Source of the DNA: Phycisphaerae bacterium
Lineage (GTDB): Bacteria > Planctomycetota > Phycisphaerae > Sedimentisphaerales > Anaerobacaceae
Length of the DNA stretch: 53,244 nt
Reading direction: 5' to 3'
Assembly: GCA_012744475.1 (NCBI GenBank)
Contig: JAAYBV010000071.1
Coordinates: 1-53,244 of the forward strand
The notes below the pieces were generated by a model, which saw only the letters and a program-made list of their open reading frames with translations, was not told the DNA's origin and searched no databases. Shown here one piece after another: positions 45,427-53,244 of the stretch (position 1 is the stretch's first letter; every line of letters starts with the position of its first letter). Made by a program: the position numbers and the translations under genes.

Positions 45427-47409
45427 TCACGGACGATCGAATCTGAATTCGAACTCTCTAACACGGATTCCGCTGAGACGTTCGGGATCGAAGCTCAGAA
45501 CAAAGCCTTGGGTCGTCTGCTTATATCCAAGGTCCTTGCCGGTGAACGGGTCCTTGGGCAGTCCTTCCGGAATCGCCTCGGGCAGCTGTCCTGTCTCGTC
45601 TGCAATCTGACGGATTTGGATTGCCGCGAGAGCACAGTTCAGATAGGCAGCGTCACTGACGATGAACTGGTGATAGAATTGTATGCCTTCACCGGGGAAT
45701 GCCAGGAGGGCAATGGGGTCATAGTGCATAGTAGATTCGTAGGACGTTTGCGTGAGTTCTTCGAGTCTGATTCTCTTCTTCTCATAGGCAGCGGTACTCT
45801 CGATGATACGGACCGCAGAACCCATGAACCTATCGTACTGGTTGCGGGCTTTGGCCAGCAACTCATCTGGAACGGCCAAGCCATACTGGGAGTCGAGCCG
45901 AATCCGCTGTCGCGACAGGAAATAGACCAGCAATTGCGCATCCGTCAGATCGGCCAGCTTCTTGCTCTCCTGCTCTGTGAGCTGGTCGAGGGCCCATGTG
46001 CGATCGAAAGACCGGTCACCATTATGGCGACGCCATTCCAGGAGCTCTCGATCCCGCCACTTGGCGAGCGACACTTCCGGTCGATGCGGTACACCCTTCA
46101 CCGCCAGCAATTGATCGCGCAGCCAAGCCAGAAGGCCAGGTTCCGACGGCATCTTTGCGAGCACATCGAGGATTCCGCGCATGGCTCTGTAGTCCACATC
46201 ACGAGAGATACAGTAGAGCAGATAGGTGTCATCGCCGATATGCCCGGCCAAGCGACGAACCGTCAGGCCGTTTTCAAGCGCGGCTCGATAGTGGCCATCG
46301 ACCGCGAGGGTCCTCGCGCTGGCGACAAGCATACGGGAGAGTTCGCGAAATGGACGGGCTCTTCCTGGCGCATGCTCCCATAGGGGATCGCGGATGAGAC
46401 CCCAATCGCATTCGGGTATTTGGGAGGCGAGCTGCGCCAGCTTTGTCGCCTCGACACAGTCCGCCAGGTATCTCCTGACGCGGTCATCGGGCTCGCGTTC
46501 GCTCCACATCAGGTCCATGATCCGTACCGTGCAGGGATCGACCGTGGGAAGCGATAGCGCGGCTCGGTAATAGAGCAACGCGGCGTTGTCCGGCCGTGGC
46601 GTAATCGGTTCGTCGGGCCAACGCGCCACGTCGGCGCCGTGCTCTTCGTACAGTTTCAACGCCTGACGTTCGCTGAAGCCCGTGCTTGTCTTCGGTTCTC
46701 CCGATCTTAGTTCAACGGCAATGGCGCTAGATTCGTGCCCCTGCCTGTCATAAACCGATATGAGCACTTCAACCGCATTCGGGTCCGGCGCGGTGATCCA
46801 GAGGGGTGGCTTCGGGATCTTGCCAGAATCACTATCGCGACCGGCTTGATCCACGTAGACTTGCCACCTCTGCTCGTCCTTCACACGATTTCCAGAGCGA
46901 AAATGCGCGGGCATGCAGACTGCGCCAAGGAACGCGATCTTGTCCACCCCGCCGACGTACGCGGGATAAATCTCCTCATAGGACGACTCTATGCCGTTGG
47001 GCAACACGTATTTCTCCCTGATACGCACGCCCAGCAGGTCCCGATCTTCATCCACGACGAACAAGTTCAGGGCCGCCGGTGCCTCAGCAGACACCTCCCC
47101 CATGAGACCATACATCATGCGCCCGCTATATTCGTCTCGTCGTCCTTCTTGGAGCCAGGCCTCCAGGAGAATCGGCTCGGGGTCGAGTGTTCCGTTGTCC
47201 CACCGCTCGACTGCCTCCTGCGCGCGTTGCCGCGGTTCGGCCGGCCCGCCTCGACCCTTCGCGACAGCTCTGGCATAGGGTATCTCGGGATACACCAAGC
47301 GCTCCGTCTCCGCGTCCATGGTACTGGGGCCCTTGTTCTCGCGTGCGCTGTCGCCAAACACCGTGGCTGTACACAGGATCGCCAGGATGAAGATCACTCG
47401 TATCGTCAT
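45427..47409 (-). CDS. Large exported paralogue of the 42468-43904 protein
   Basis: 660 residues from the ATG at 47409 (GAGGAGAGGC upstream; signal MTIRVIFILAILCTATVFGD). Residues about 60-235 are an extra N-terminal beta-rich domain (RMMYGLMGEVSAEAPAALNL, KIAFLGAVCMPAHF, EVLISVYDRQGHESSAIAVE). The rest matches the 478-residue protein: DNAALLYYRAALSLP, FRELSRMLVASARTLAVDG, a long helical middle and the pseudopilin-like end (GQLPEAIPEGLPKDPFTGKD). It is separated from the sigma operon by a 513-base gap but on the same strand. Function is unknown. Confidence 0.85.
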   Translation of the reverse strand: MTIRVIFILAILCTATVFGDSARENKGPSTMDAETERLVYPEIPYARAVAKGRGGPAEPRQRAQEAVERWDNGTLDPEPILLEAWLQEGRRDEYSGRMMYGLMGEVSAEAPAALNLFVVDEDRDLLGVRIREKYVLPNGIESSYEEIYPAYVGGVDKIAFLGAVCMPAHFRSGNRVKDEQRWQVYVDQAGRDSDSGKIPKPPLWITAPDPNAVEVLISVYDRQGHESSAIAVELRSGEPKTSTGFSERQALKLYEEHGADVARWPDEPITPRPDNAALLYYRAALSLPTVDPCTVRIMDLMWSEREPDDRVRRYLADCVEATKLAQLASQIPECDWGLIRDPLWEHAPGRARPFRELSRMLVASARTLAVDGHYRAALENGLTVRRLAGHIGDDTYLLYCISRDVDYRAMRGILDVLAKMPSEPGLLAWLRDQLLAVKGVPHRPEVSLAKWRDRELLEWRRHNGDRSFDRTWALDQLTEQESKKLADLTDAQLLVYFLSRQRIRLDSQYGLAVPDELLAKARNQYDRFMGSAVRIIESTAAYEKKRIRLEELTQTSYESTMHYDPIALLAFPGEGIQFYHQFIVSDAAYLNCALAAIQIRQIADETGQLPEAIPEGLPKDPFTGKDLGYKQTTQGFVLSFDPERLSGIRVREFEFRFDRP

Positions 47410-47550
47410 ACTTGCCTCTCCTCTTGCTTCTTTCTGCTCTCCGGTTCGCAGGCCGCACCGCACCGTTGCGGGCTCATTCATACGGACGCACCCGGCGCGA
47501 AAAGGATCGACGAAAAACCGAAAATCCTCGCTGTGTCGTCCGTGGACAGG

Positions 47551-47559
47551 ATTCTATCA
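47551..47559 (-). promoter_or_regulatory. Extended -10 promoter candidate
   Basis: TGATAGAAT on the minus strand fits the extended -10 form (TGn-TAGAAT), upstream of the gene starting at 47409; no -35 is evident. Confidence 0.35.
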
Positions 47560-47662
47560 CGAGCGAAGGCCGGATGCCAGCCAGACCACATAGGGGACGA
47601 CTGGGGTCAACCCTTAAGATGCAAGTTCGCGTTCAGGACGGATGCATATGGGCGGGGGTGGG

Positions 47663-48901
47663 TCAGGCGATGCGGTGGGTGGCGATGTAGGTCCAGTCGA
47701 GTTCGAGGCCCATACCGGGGATCTGGGGGATCGGCACGCGGCCCTCGGCGTCGAATTGCGGCTCCGGCGTGAGGCGGCCTGGGAGGGTAAGGCTTTCGCT
47801 GACGGGCGAGGCTACGCGGAAGTACGGAATGAGCGATTCGTCGGTTGCCCCGATCAACTGGAGATGGGGATAGGTGTCAGGCCCGGCGCCGAGCAGGTCC
47901 ATTCTGATGCCTGCCCCTTCGCACGCGCTGGCCAGTTGAAGGCAGGCGGTCAATCCGCCGAGATGCACGCCGATCCGGCAGACGTCGCACGTCCTCTTGT
48001 CGATCCAGCGCAGGCGTGACTGGTAGGAGTCCGAGTCGCTGCGCGGGGCACAGATGGGTGTCCGCAGTTCGCTCGCCAGCGCCGCATAGCGGTCGAGCCA
48101 GTCATCAGTCTCCGGCATCGGCGAGCCGTACCATGTGTAGCCGAGGTCGTCCAGCAGACGGCCCACCCGCAGGGCCTGGTCATAGGTGTACACGCCTTCG
48201 TGGTCGGCCATGCAGGGATAGTCGGGACCCACTGCCTCACGCACGGCGCTGAAGACGGCCATGTCCCTGTCGGGAAAGGCGGTTGCCCGCCCGGTTGCGT
48301 CGTCATATGTCACGTAGGGCTGTATGCAAATCGCCTGCATGCCTTGCTCGCGGCACGCAAGGGCGTACTGCGCGTAGGTGGCCGGCTCTCCAAGATTAAA
48401 ACCCGTACTTGCGCAGGTCCTTACCGCCGGCCGGATCGTGCCGAGCAGAGCGTGGACCGGCCGGCCCTCGATGCGGCCGCGCAGATCCCACAGGGCCGTA
48501 TCGACCGCCGCCAGCGTGGCCAGGGGCACGCCCAGTTCGTACAACTGCCGCCAGATGCTGTCGTGATCGGACAGGGGATGTCCGAGCAACGCATCGCCGA
48601 TCGAATTAGCGGTCGCATCATCACTCGGGGCTGCGTACGCGGAGAAATCAGCCCAGCCCTGGACGCCGTGCGTGGTGGTGATCCGGACAGCGCAGCGTTT
48701 CTCGGATTCGCCGTCCGCTCCGCGCAGGCCGGTATCGTAGACGATCCACTCGACGCGAGAAATGCGCTCGGTGTCTGTGGCGTCCACGAGCAGAAGATGT
48801 CCGGCAAGTCCGCAACGGCCTGCCAGCCAGGTTCCGGCCATGCCGCCGGCCGCCTGCAGAAAGGTCCTGCGACCCATCCTCCTGTTGTTTCGGTGATTCA
48901 T
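47663..48901 (-). CDS. Tat-exported enolase-superfamily protein with altered active site
   Basis: 412 residues. A Tat signal (GRRTFLQAAGGMAGTWLAG) precedes an enolase-superfamily capping domain (SRVEWIVYDTGLRGADG, PLATLAAVDTALWDLRGRIE) and a barrel. In the MR/MLE group the second-strand KxK, the metal ligands D-E-E and a later His are expected. Aligned by eye, KxK reads ICIQPY (Gln194), the first ligand Asp233 (MADHEGVYT) is present, the second falls at WYGSPMP (Gly259/Ser260 in place of EE) and the third at ICAPRSD (Arg287 in place of Glu). GVHLGGLTACLQLASACE keeps the family helix. The usual chemistry is therefore doubtful, so this may be a binding protein or a divergent lyase. Confidence 0.85.
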   Translation of the reverse strand: MNHRNNRRMGRRTFLQAAGGMAGTWLAGRCGLAGHLLLVDATDTERISRVEWIVYDTGLRGADGESEKRCAVRITTTHGVQGWADFSAYAAPSDDATANSIGDALLGHPLSDHDSIWRQLYELGVPLATLAAVDTALWDLRGRIEGRPVHALLGTIRPAVRTCASTGFNLGEPATYAQYALACREQGMQAICIQPYVTYDDATGRATAFPDRDMAVFSAVREAVGPDYPCMADHEGVYTYDQALRVGRLLDDLGYTWYGSPMPETDDWLDRYAALASELRTPICAPRSDSDSYQSRLRWIDKRTCDVCRIGVHLGGLTACLQLASACEGAGIRMDLLGAGPDTYPHLQLIGATDESLIPYFRVASPVSESLTLPGRLTPEPQFDAEGRVPIPQIPGMGLELDWTYIATHRIA

Positions 48902-48960
48902 ATCCCCCTCGATGGCCCGATATCCGGTGCTCTGGGTACGGCCGAATCACTTCAACCGCA

Positions 48961-48988
48961 GGTATAGAATACCACTTTCGTCCGGCAA
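48961..48988 (-). promoter_or_regulatory. Promoter of the enolase-family gene, with embedded palindrome
   Basis: On the minus strand TTGCCG (48983-48988), 16 bases, TATACC (48961-48966), about 60 bases before the start codon. The -10 lies inside GGTATAGAATACC (48961-48973), a perfect 5-bp inverted repeat that could be an operator. Confidence 0.45.
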
Positions 48989-49168
48989 ATGCAACGCCGC
49001 CACCGGCCCCTTTCTTCCGGTGGGGACTGCCATGCCCGAACAGAGGAATGCAGATGTCGTATTCCCGAAATCAGGATATGACACATCGTCAATAGGCGTC
49101 TCTTCCGTGGTCCAACGGCGCAAGGGGTATTCCGCACGCATCGTGATGCCTGCCATGCCCGATAATCG

Positions 49169-49197
49169 TTGATCTCGGGACGAAAAAATGCTACAAT
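49169..49197 (+). promoter_or_regulatory. Sigma70-type promoter for the CotH/LTD gene
   Basis: TTGATC (49169-49174), 17-base spacer, TACAAT (49192-49197), giving a leader of about 150 bases before the ATG at 49356. In that leader nothing but a short AGGA/TCCT palindrome is visible. Confidence 0.65.
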
Positions 49198-49355
49198 CAT
49201 CGCGAATAAATAGCAGGATTCCTGTTGCTCACAAGCCGATAGAGTGAGTGTGTGACATCGAATGGAACAGTCCACGGCACCGGACCTGGGAGGCTTCCGC
49301 CGCGGTGCTGTTTTCGCGTTTCAGAAACCGGATTGAGGTAGAGAGGGTACTTCTG

Positions 49356-52300
49356 ATGAGAGTGGCATCCCCGTCTGTTTCGTTTGCATTGGCATGGGTC
49401 GTCGTTCTGGGTTTGGCGGGCATGAGTCCGCTGAGTGGGGCCGATGCGGCGGATTTCGACGGGCCGGTGATCAACGAGTTCATGGCCAGCAGCGGCAGCG
49501 CCGTTCCTCTGGGACCCGGAGAGATTCTGGATGAGGACGGCGACTCCTCCGACTGGATCGAGATCTACAATCCCGCCGGACAGAGCGTGGACCTGACCGG
49601 ATGGTATCTGACCGACGACGCGGACGATCTGCGAAAGTGGCAGTTTCCGGCCGGCACGCTGCTCGGTCGCGGCGGCTATCTGCTGGTCTTCGCTTCGGGC
49701 AAGGACCGGACCGACGAAGAGCTGCACACGAGCTTCAAGCTCAGCGCCGAAGGTGAATACCTGGGCCTGATCCAGAGCGACGGCAGGACAGTCGCCCACG
49801 AATATGCCCCCAGCTATCCGGCGCAGTTCAGCGACGTCTCCTACGGGCTGGGTCCGCATGGAGGGGTCTTTGTCAGTCCGGGTTCCCTGGCGTCGTACCA
49901 TATCCCCGGTCCGGCCGATCCCGCCGGCGCGTGGACGGCGGTGACGTACGATGACAGCTCGTGGCCGACCGGCGAGAGCGGATTGGGTTTCTCGCCCACG
50001 GCGCAGATCAGCAGTCGCGACGTCGGCAGCGTTTCGAACCCCGGGTCCCACTTCGTGCAAGGCGGCACGCACGTCGTGCAGGGCGACGGCGCCGACATCG
50101 GCGGGTCGCGCGACGGGTTTCACTTCGTGTACGTCCCGCTGCGTGGCGACGGCGAGCTGACGGTGAACGTCGCCGGGATGGTCACGGCCAACGCGTGGGC
50201 CAAGGCGGGTGTGATGATTCGCGAGACGCTCACGGCAGGCTCCCGCTACGGCGCGGTGATGGTGACGCACGGCAACGGTGTCGTCTTCCAGGCCCGTGCG
50301 GCCACCAACGGGACCTCGACGACCAAGGGAGGAAACGGGCACGCGGTGCCGCTGTGGCTTCGCGTCGTTCGGCGGGGCGACACGATCAGCGGATACTATT
50401 CGCTGGATGGAGTCAGTTGGGCGCAGCAAGGCTCGGAGACGGTCGTCATGGGCCCGGATGTCTACCTCGGGCTTTGTGTCACGTCGCACGGGGCCGGGAC
50501 GCCGTGTACGGCGCTGTTCGACAATGTGACCTTCGGCAGCAGTGAGAACAACGCGTTACGCGAGGCGATGGTCGGCGCCAGCACGACGTTATGGACCCGA
50601 TTCGAGTTCGACGCGGACGAAACGGCAGCCTTCGACTCGCTGCAACTGCGGATGCGATATGACGACGGTTTCGTCGCGTTCCTCAACGGTACGGAGGTGG
50701 CCCGAGCCAACTTCACTGGGCCTCTGCAATGGGATTCCGTGGCCGACAGCGACCGATCCGATCTGCTGATGGTCGAGAGCGTGGAATTCGACTTGTCGGC
50801 GTACAGGAATCTGCTTCGCGATGGGCGAAATGTGCTGGCCATTGCGGCGATCAACAACGACACGCTCAGCGACACCCTGCTGGTTTCCCCGGAACTGACG
50901 GCCACCGGGGACGTGCTCGTACCGCAGTACTTCAGCGTCGCGACGCCCGGCCGGCCCAACACTGCCGAGGCGGTCAATCTGGTGGCCCCGCCGCAGTTCG
51001 ATCCGCCCCGAGGGCTGTACGATGGACCGTTCGCGCTGACGCTCACCTGCGATACCCCCGGCGCGGTCATCCGCTATACAACCGACGGCACCGCGCCGAC
51101 GCAGTCCACCGGAATCGCGTACACCGGCCCGGTCACTATCAGCCGCACCTCCTGTCTGCGGGCGGGGGCGTTCCGCGCGGGCTGGACGCCGAGCGTCGTC
51201 CAGACGCACAGCTACCTGTTTCTCAACCAGGTTCTCCAGCAGCCCAGGAATCCGGCGGGTTTCCCCTCGACCTGGAACGGGACGGTGGCGGATTACGAGA
51301 TGGACCCTGATGTGGTCAATGCGCCGGCCTACCGCAATCTGGCCCGGGCGTCGCTGCTGACGCTCCCGACGCTCTCGATCGTGACCACGACCGACAACCT
51401 GTTCGGCACGAACGGCATCTACTCGAACCCCTGGGGCGAAGGCACCGCCTGGGAACGCCCCATATCGGCCGAATGGATCGATACCGACGGCACGACGGGT
51501 TTCCAGGTCGATGCAGGCTTCCGGGTATACGGCGGCGCCTTTCGGGGTTTCAATCTGACGCGCAAGAAGTCGTTCCGCATCCTGTTCAAGCGGCAGTACG
51601 GCCCCCCCAAGCTCGATTTCGATCTGTTCAAAGGGCAGGACGCCGCCACGAGCTTCGACATGATCGTTCTGCGGGGCGGCGCCAACGACGGCTGGAATGA
51701 TTGGGGCCGGCAGAGCACCCAGTACATCATCGACGAATACATGCGGCGGACGCAACTGGCGATGGGCCATCCATCGCCGCACGGAACCTTCGTCCACCTG
51801 TACCTCAACGGACTCTACTGGGGACTCTACAATGTGACGGAACGGCCGGTCGAGTCGTTCTGCGCCGCCTACTTCGGAGGCGAGAAAGAGGAGTGGGACG
51901 CGCTGAACCGAGGTGAAGCGCGCGGCGACAGCACGACCGCCACGTGGAACGCCATGCTCAGCCAGGCGAGATCGGGACTGACCGACACCGCATCCTACCA
52001 GCGGATCCAGGGCAACAATCCGGACGGCACCGACAACCCCGCCTATGACGACCTGCTCGACATGGACAATTACATTGGCTACATGCTGTGCAATTTCTGG
52101 GGTGGGACGGGAGACTGGCCCGGGCACAACTACTATGCGGCGTGTCGGAAGCCTCCGAACGCCACGGGGTTCAAATTCTTCAACTGGGACGCGGAAGGCG
52201 CGATCGTGGTCTGGTCCAGTCTCAATGCCAATGTCACGGGCGTCAGCGACGGCGCGGCCCAACCCTACGCGGCGTTGCGGGACAATCGGGAATTCCGCCT

Positions 52301-53244
52301 GTTGTTCGGCGACCACGTGCAGAAACACATGTTCCACGGCGGGCCGCTGACCAGCGAGGCGTCTTATGCGCGGTACAAGCAACTGGCGGATGAGGTCGAA
52401 TTGGCCATCATCGCCGAGTCGGCCCGGTGGGGCGACCAGTCGAGCAGCACCCCGTATACGCTGGCCCATTGGCAGTCGACGCGCGACAACATCCTGAAGA
52501 CGTACATGCCGCAACGCTCGCAGATCGTTCTGGACCAGTTGCGCAACGCGGGGCTGTATCCGACGATCGATCCACCCACGTTCGGGATTGGAGCGAACCC
52601 ACAGCAGGGGGGGTACGTGGCGCTCAACCAGCATCTGTGGATGCACTCGCCGGAAGGGAAGGTCTACTATACGACCGACGGCAGCGATCCGCGTCTGCCG
52701 GCCGGAGCCTCGGCATCCGACGCTCTCGTGACCTTACTGACCGAAGACGCGCCGAAGCGCGTGCTCGTTCCCAGTGTGGCCAACGGGGGAGATCAACTGG
52801 GCAACGCGCCGGCAGCGTTCACCGTGACATACTACAAGGCCGGCGGCACCGTCGACAGCCTGACGACAGCCGAGCAGGTGATCTCCGATGCCCGCCAGCG
52901 CATCGCCACCGCCACGGAACAAGCGACGGTGATCAATTATTTCAACACCGGCGATGAAGGCCATTTCGGCAATAACCGGCCGTTCCCTGGCACGCAGATG
53001 AACGTCGACGTGGAGAACTTCGTCATTCTCGTCACGGGCAAGGTTCTGATCCCGTCGGCGGGACCGTGGACGTTCGGCGTCAACAGCGACGACGGTTTCG
53101 GCATGACGCTGAAGCGCGGGAACCGGACCTACACGATGTCCTATGCCAGCCCGCGCAGCCCCGGCGACACGCTGGAAGTGTTCAACATTGCCGAGGCGGG
53201 CCAATACGATCTGCGGCTGGTCTTCTACGAGCAAGGGGGCGGCT
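49356..53244 (+). CDS. Giant exported LTD/CotH protein, 3' end beyond the window
   Basis: At least 1296 residues from the ATG at 49356; the frame stays open to the last base. A Sec signal ends near LSGADAADFDG. An LTD (lamin-tail) domain follows (VINEFMASSGSAVP, SDWIEIYNPAGQSVDLTGWY), then a galactose-binding-like domain (TYDDSSWPTGESGLGF...MRYDDGFVAFLNGTEVARA). Into it, at about 218-393, a DUF1349/LamG-like domain is inserted (DGFHFVYVPLRGDGELTVNV, AKAGVMIRETLTAGSRYGAV). Next come a chitobiase-C-like module (PGAVIRYTTDGTAPT), a CotH-type kinase-like part (FRVYGGAFRGFNLTRKKSFR, VHLYLNGLYWGLYNVTERPV) near 645-1000, a second chitobiase-C module (GKVYYTTDGSDPRLPAG) and the start of a PA14-like domain (GPWTFGVNSDDGFG). 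Probably a surface adhesion/structural protein. Confidence 0.88.
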   Translation, partial: MRVASPSVSFALAWVVVLGLAGMSPLSGADAADFDGPVINEFMASSGSAVPLGPGEILDEDGDSSDWIEIYNPAGQSVDLTGWYLTDDADDLRKWQFPAGTLLGRGGYLLVFASGKDRTDEELHTSFKLSAEGEYLGLIQSDGRTVAHEYAPSYPAQFSDVSYGLGPHGGVFVSPGSLASYHIPGPADPAGAWTAVTYDDSSWPTGESGLGFSPTAQISSRDVGSVSNPGSHFVQGGTHVVQGDGADIGGSRDGFHFVYVPLRGDGELTVNVAGMVTANAWAKAGVMIRETLTAGSRYGAVMVTHGNGVVFQARAATNGTSTTKGGNGHAVPLWLRVVRRGDTISGYYSLDGVSWAQQGSETVVMGPDVYLGLCVTSHGAGTPCTALFDNVTFGSSENNALREAMVGASTTLWTRFEFDADETAAFDSLQLRMRYDDGFVAFLNGTEVARANFTGPLQWDSVADSDRSDLLMVESVEFDLSAYRNLLRDGRNVLAIAAINNDTLSDTLLVSPELTATGDVLVPQYFSVATPGRPNTAEAVNLVAPPQFDPPRGLYDGPFALTLTCDTPGAVIRYTTDGTAPTQSTGIAYTGPVTISRTSCLRAGAFRAGWTPSVVQTHSYLFLNQVLQQPRNPAGFPSTWNGTVADYEMDPDVVNAPAYRNLARASLLTLPTLSIVTTTDNLFGTNGIYSNPWGEGTAWERPISAEWIDTDGTTGFQVDAGFRVYGGAFRGFNLTRKKSFRILFKRQYGPPKLDFDLFKGQDAATSFDMIVLRGGANDGWNDWGRQSTQYIIDEYMRRTQLAMGHPSPHGTFVHLYLNGLYWGLYNVTERPVESFCAAYFGGEKEEWDALNRGEARGDSTTATWNAMLSQARSGLTDTASYQRIQGNNPDGTDNPAYDDLLDMDNYIGYMLCNFWGGTGDWPGHNYYAACRKPPNATGFKFFNWDAEGAIVVWSSLNANVTGVSDGAAQPYAALRDNREFRLLFGDHVQKHMFHGGPLTSEASYARYKQLADEVELAIIAESARWGDQSSSTPYTLAHWQSTRDNILKTYMPQRSQIVLDQLRNAGLYPTIDPPTFGIGANPQQGGYVALNQHLWMHSPEGKVYYTTDGSDPRLPAGASASDALVTLLTEDAPKRVLVPSVANGGDQLGNAPAAFTVTYYKAGGTVDSLTTAEQVISDARQRIATATEQATVINYFNTGDEGHFGNNRPFPGTQMNVDVENFVILVTGKVLIPSAGPWTFGVNSDDGFGMTLKRGNRTYTMSYASPRSPGDTLEVFNIAEAGQYDLRLVFYEQGGG

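Noticed and set aside
45015-45464. Minus-strand open frame of 149 codons in the gap before the sigma operon
   Set aside because: It runs through the repeat patch, is Arg/Ser/Gly-rich without structure and overlaps the end of the neighbouring gene.
48947-49156. Minus-strand open frame of 69 codons upstream of the enolase-family gene
   Set aside because: It contains the promoter elements of the enolase-family gene and has no ribosome site.
50589-52646. A 685-codon minus-strand open frame
   Set aside because: Antisense to the CotH/LTD gene, whose frame is open over 1296 codons and full of domain motifs.

Overview
The window looks like chromosomal DNA of a planctomycete, most likely class Phycisphaerae. 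The signs are high GC, a PEP-CTERM surface protein (C-terminal VPAPGAVLLG...YLRRRK), an H-X9-D(G/S) tail protein of the kind common in planctomycetes, Tat-exported Gfo/Idh/MocA proteins, a CotH/lamin-tail giant protein, a short ECF sigma factor with a one-TM partner, and many secreted or lipoprotein enzymes. The taxonomic call is inference; there is no rRNA in the window.

Layout. (1) 1-9.9 kb: the 3' end of an upstream gene and its terminator, small lipoproteins, and a minus-strand block containing a lipoprotein metacaspase, a Ras-like GTPase, a HEAT-repeat exported protein and a Tat-exported oxidoreductase-fold protein. These are followed by an interspersed-repeat patch, a coiled-coil basic protein, a YbgC-type thioesterase and two coupled small exported proteins. 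(2) 10.0-32.6 kb: nine plus-strand genes with mostly short gaps: Gfo/Idh/MocA, a heparinase II/III-like protein, GH106, an unassigned TIM-barrel-like protein, GH95 with a LamG domain, GH43 arabinanase, a GH2 protein, a PL10-GH78 fusion and GH51. Together they target rhamnose, arabinose, fucose, galactose and galacturonate linkages, which points to pectin (rhamnogalacturonan) or a related gum. No SusC/SusD pair, transporter, sulfatase or sugar-catabolic gene is present. (3) 32.7-37.4 kb, minus strand: a GH57-glycogen-synthase fusion, a TM-less MotA-like protein, a PEP-CTERM protein with a structured leader and a strong terminator, and a CAU-anticodon tRNA. (4) 37.5-41.0 kb, plus strand: a DUF3616-like protein and a GH36-type alpha-galactosidase. 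(5) 41.0-48.9 kb, minus strand: an ECF sigma/partner operon that runs into two secreted proteins, a larger paralogue of one of them, and a Tat-exported enolase-superfamily protein that appears to lack its metal ligands. (6) 49.2 kb to the end: a very large secreted CotH/LTD protein running off the window.

How it fits together: the cell probably anchors some enzymes as lipoproteins (GH95, PL10-GH78) and sends the others to the periplasm by Sec or Tat, so that branched pectic chains are trimmed stepwise outside the cytoplasm. The most promising novelties are the PL10-GH78 fusion, the unassigned protein at 17.4-19.7 kb inside the operon, the Tat-exported NAD-fold protein heading it, the degenerate enolase-family protein and the nested-domain CotH protein. 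All family names are by eye from motifs; no database search was run.
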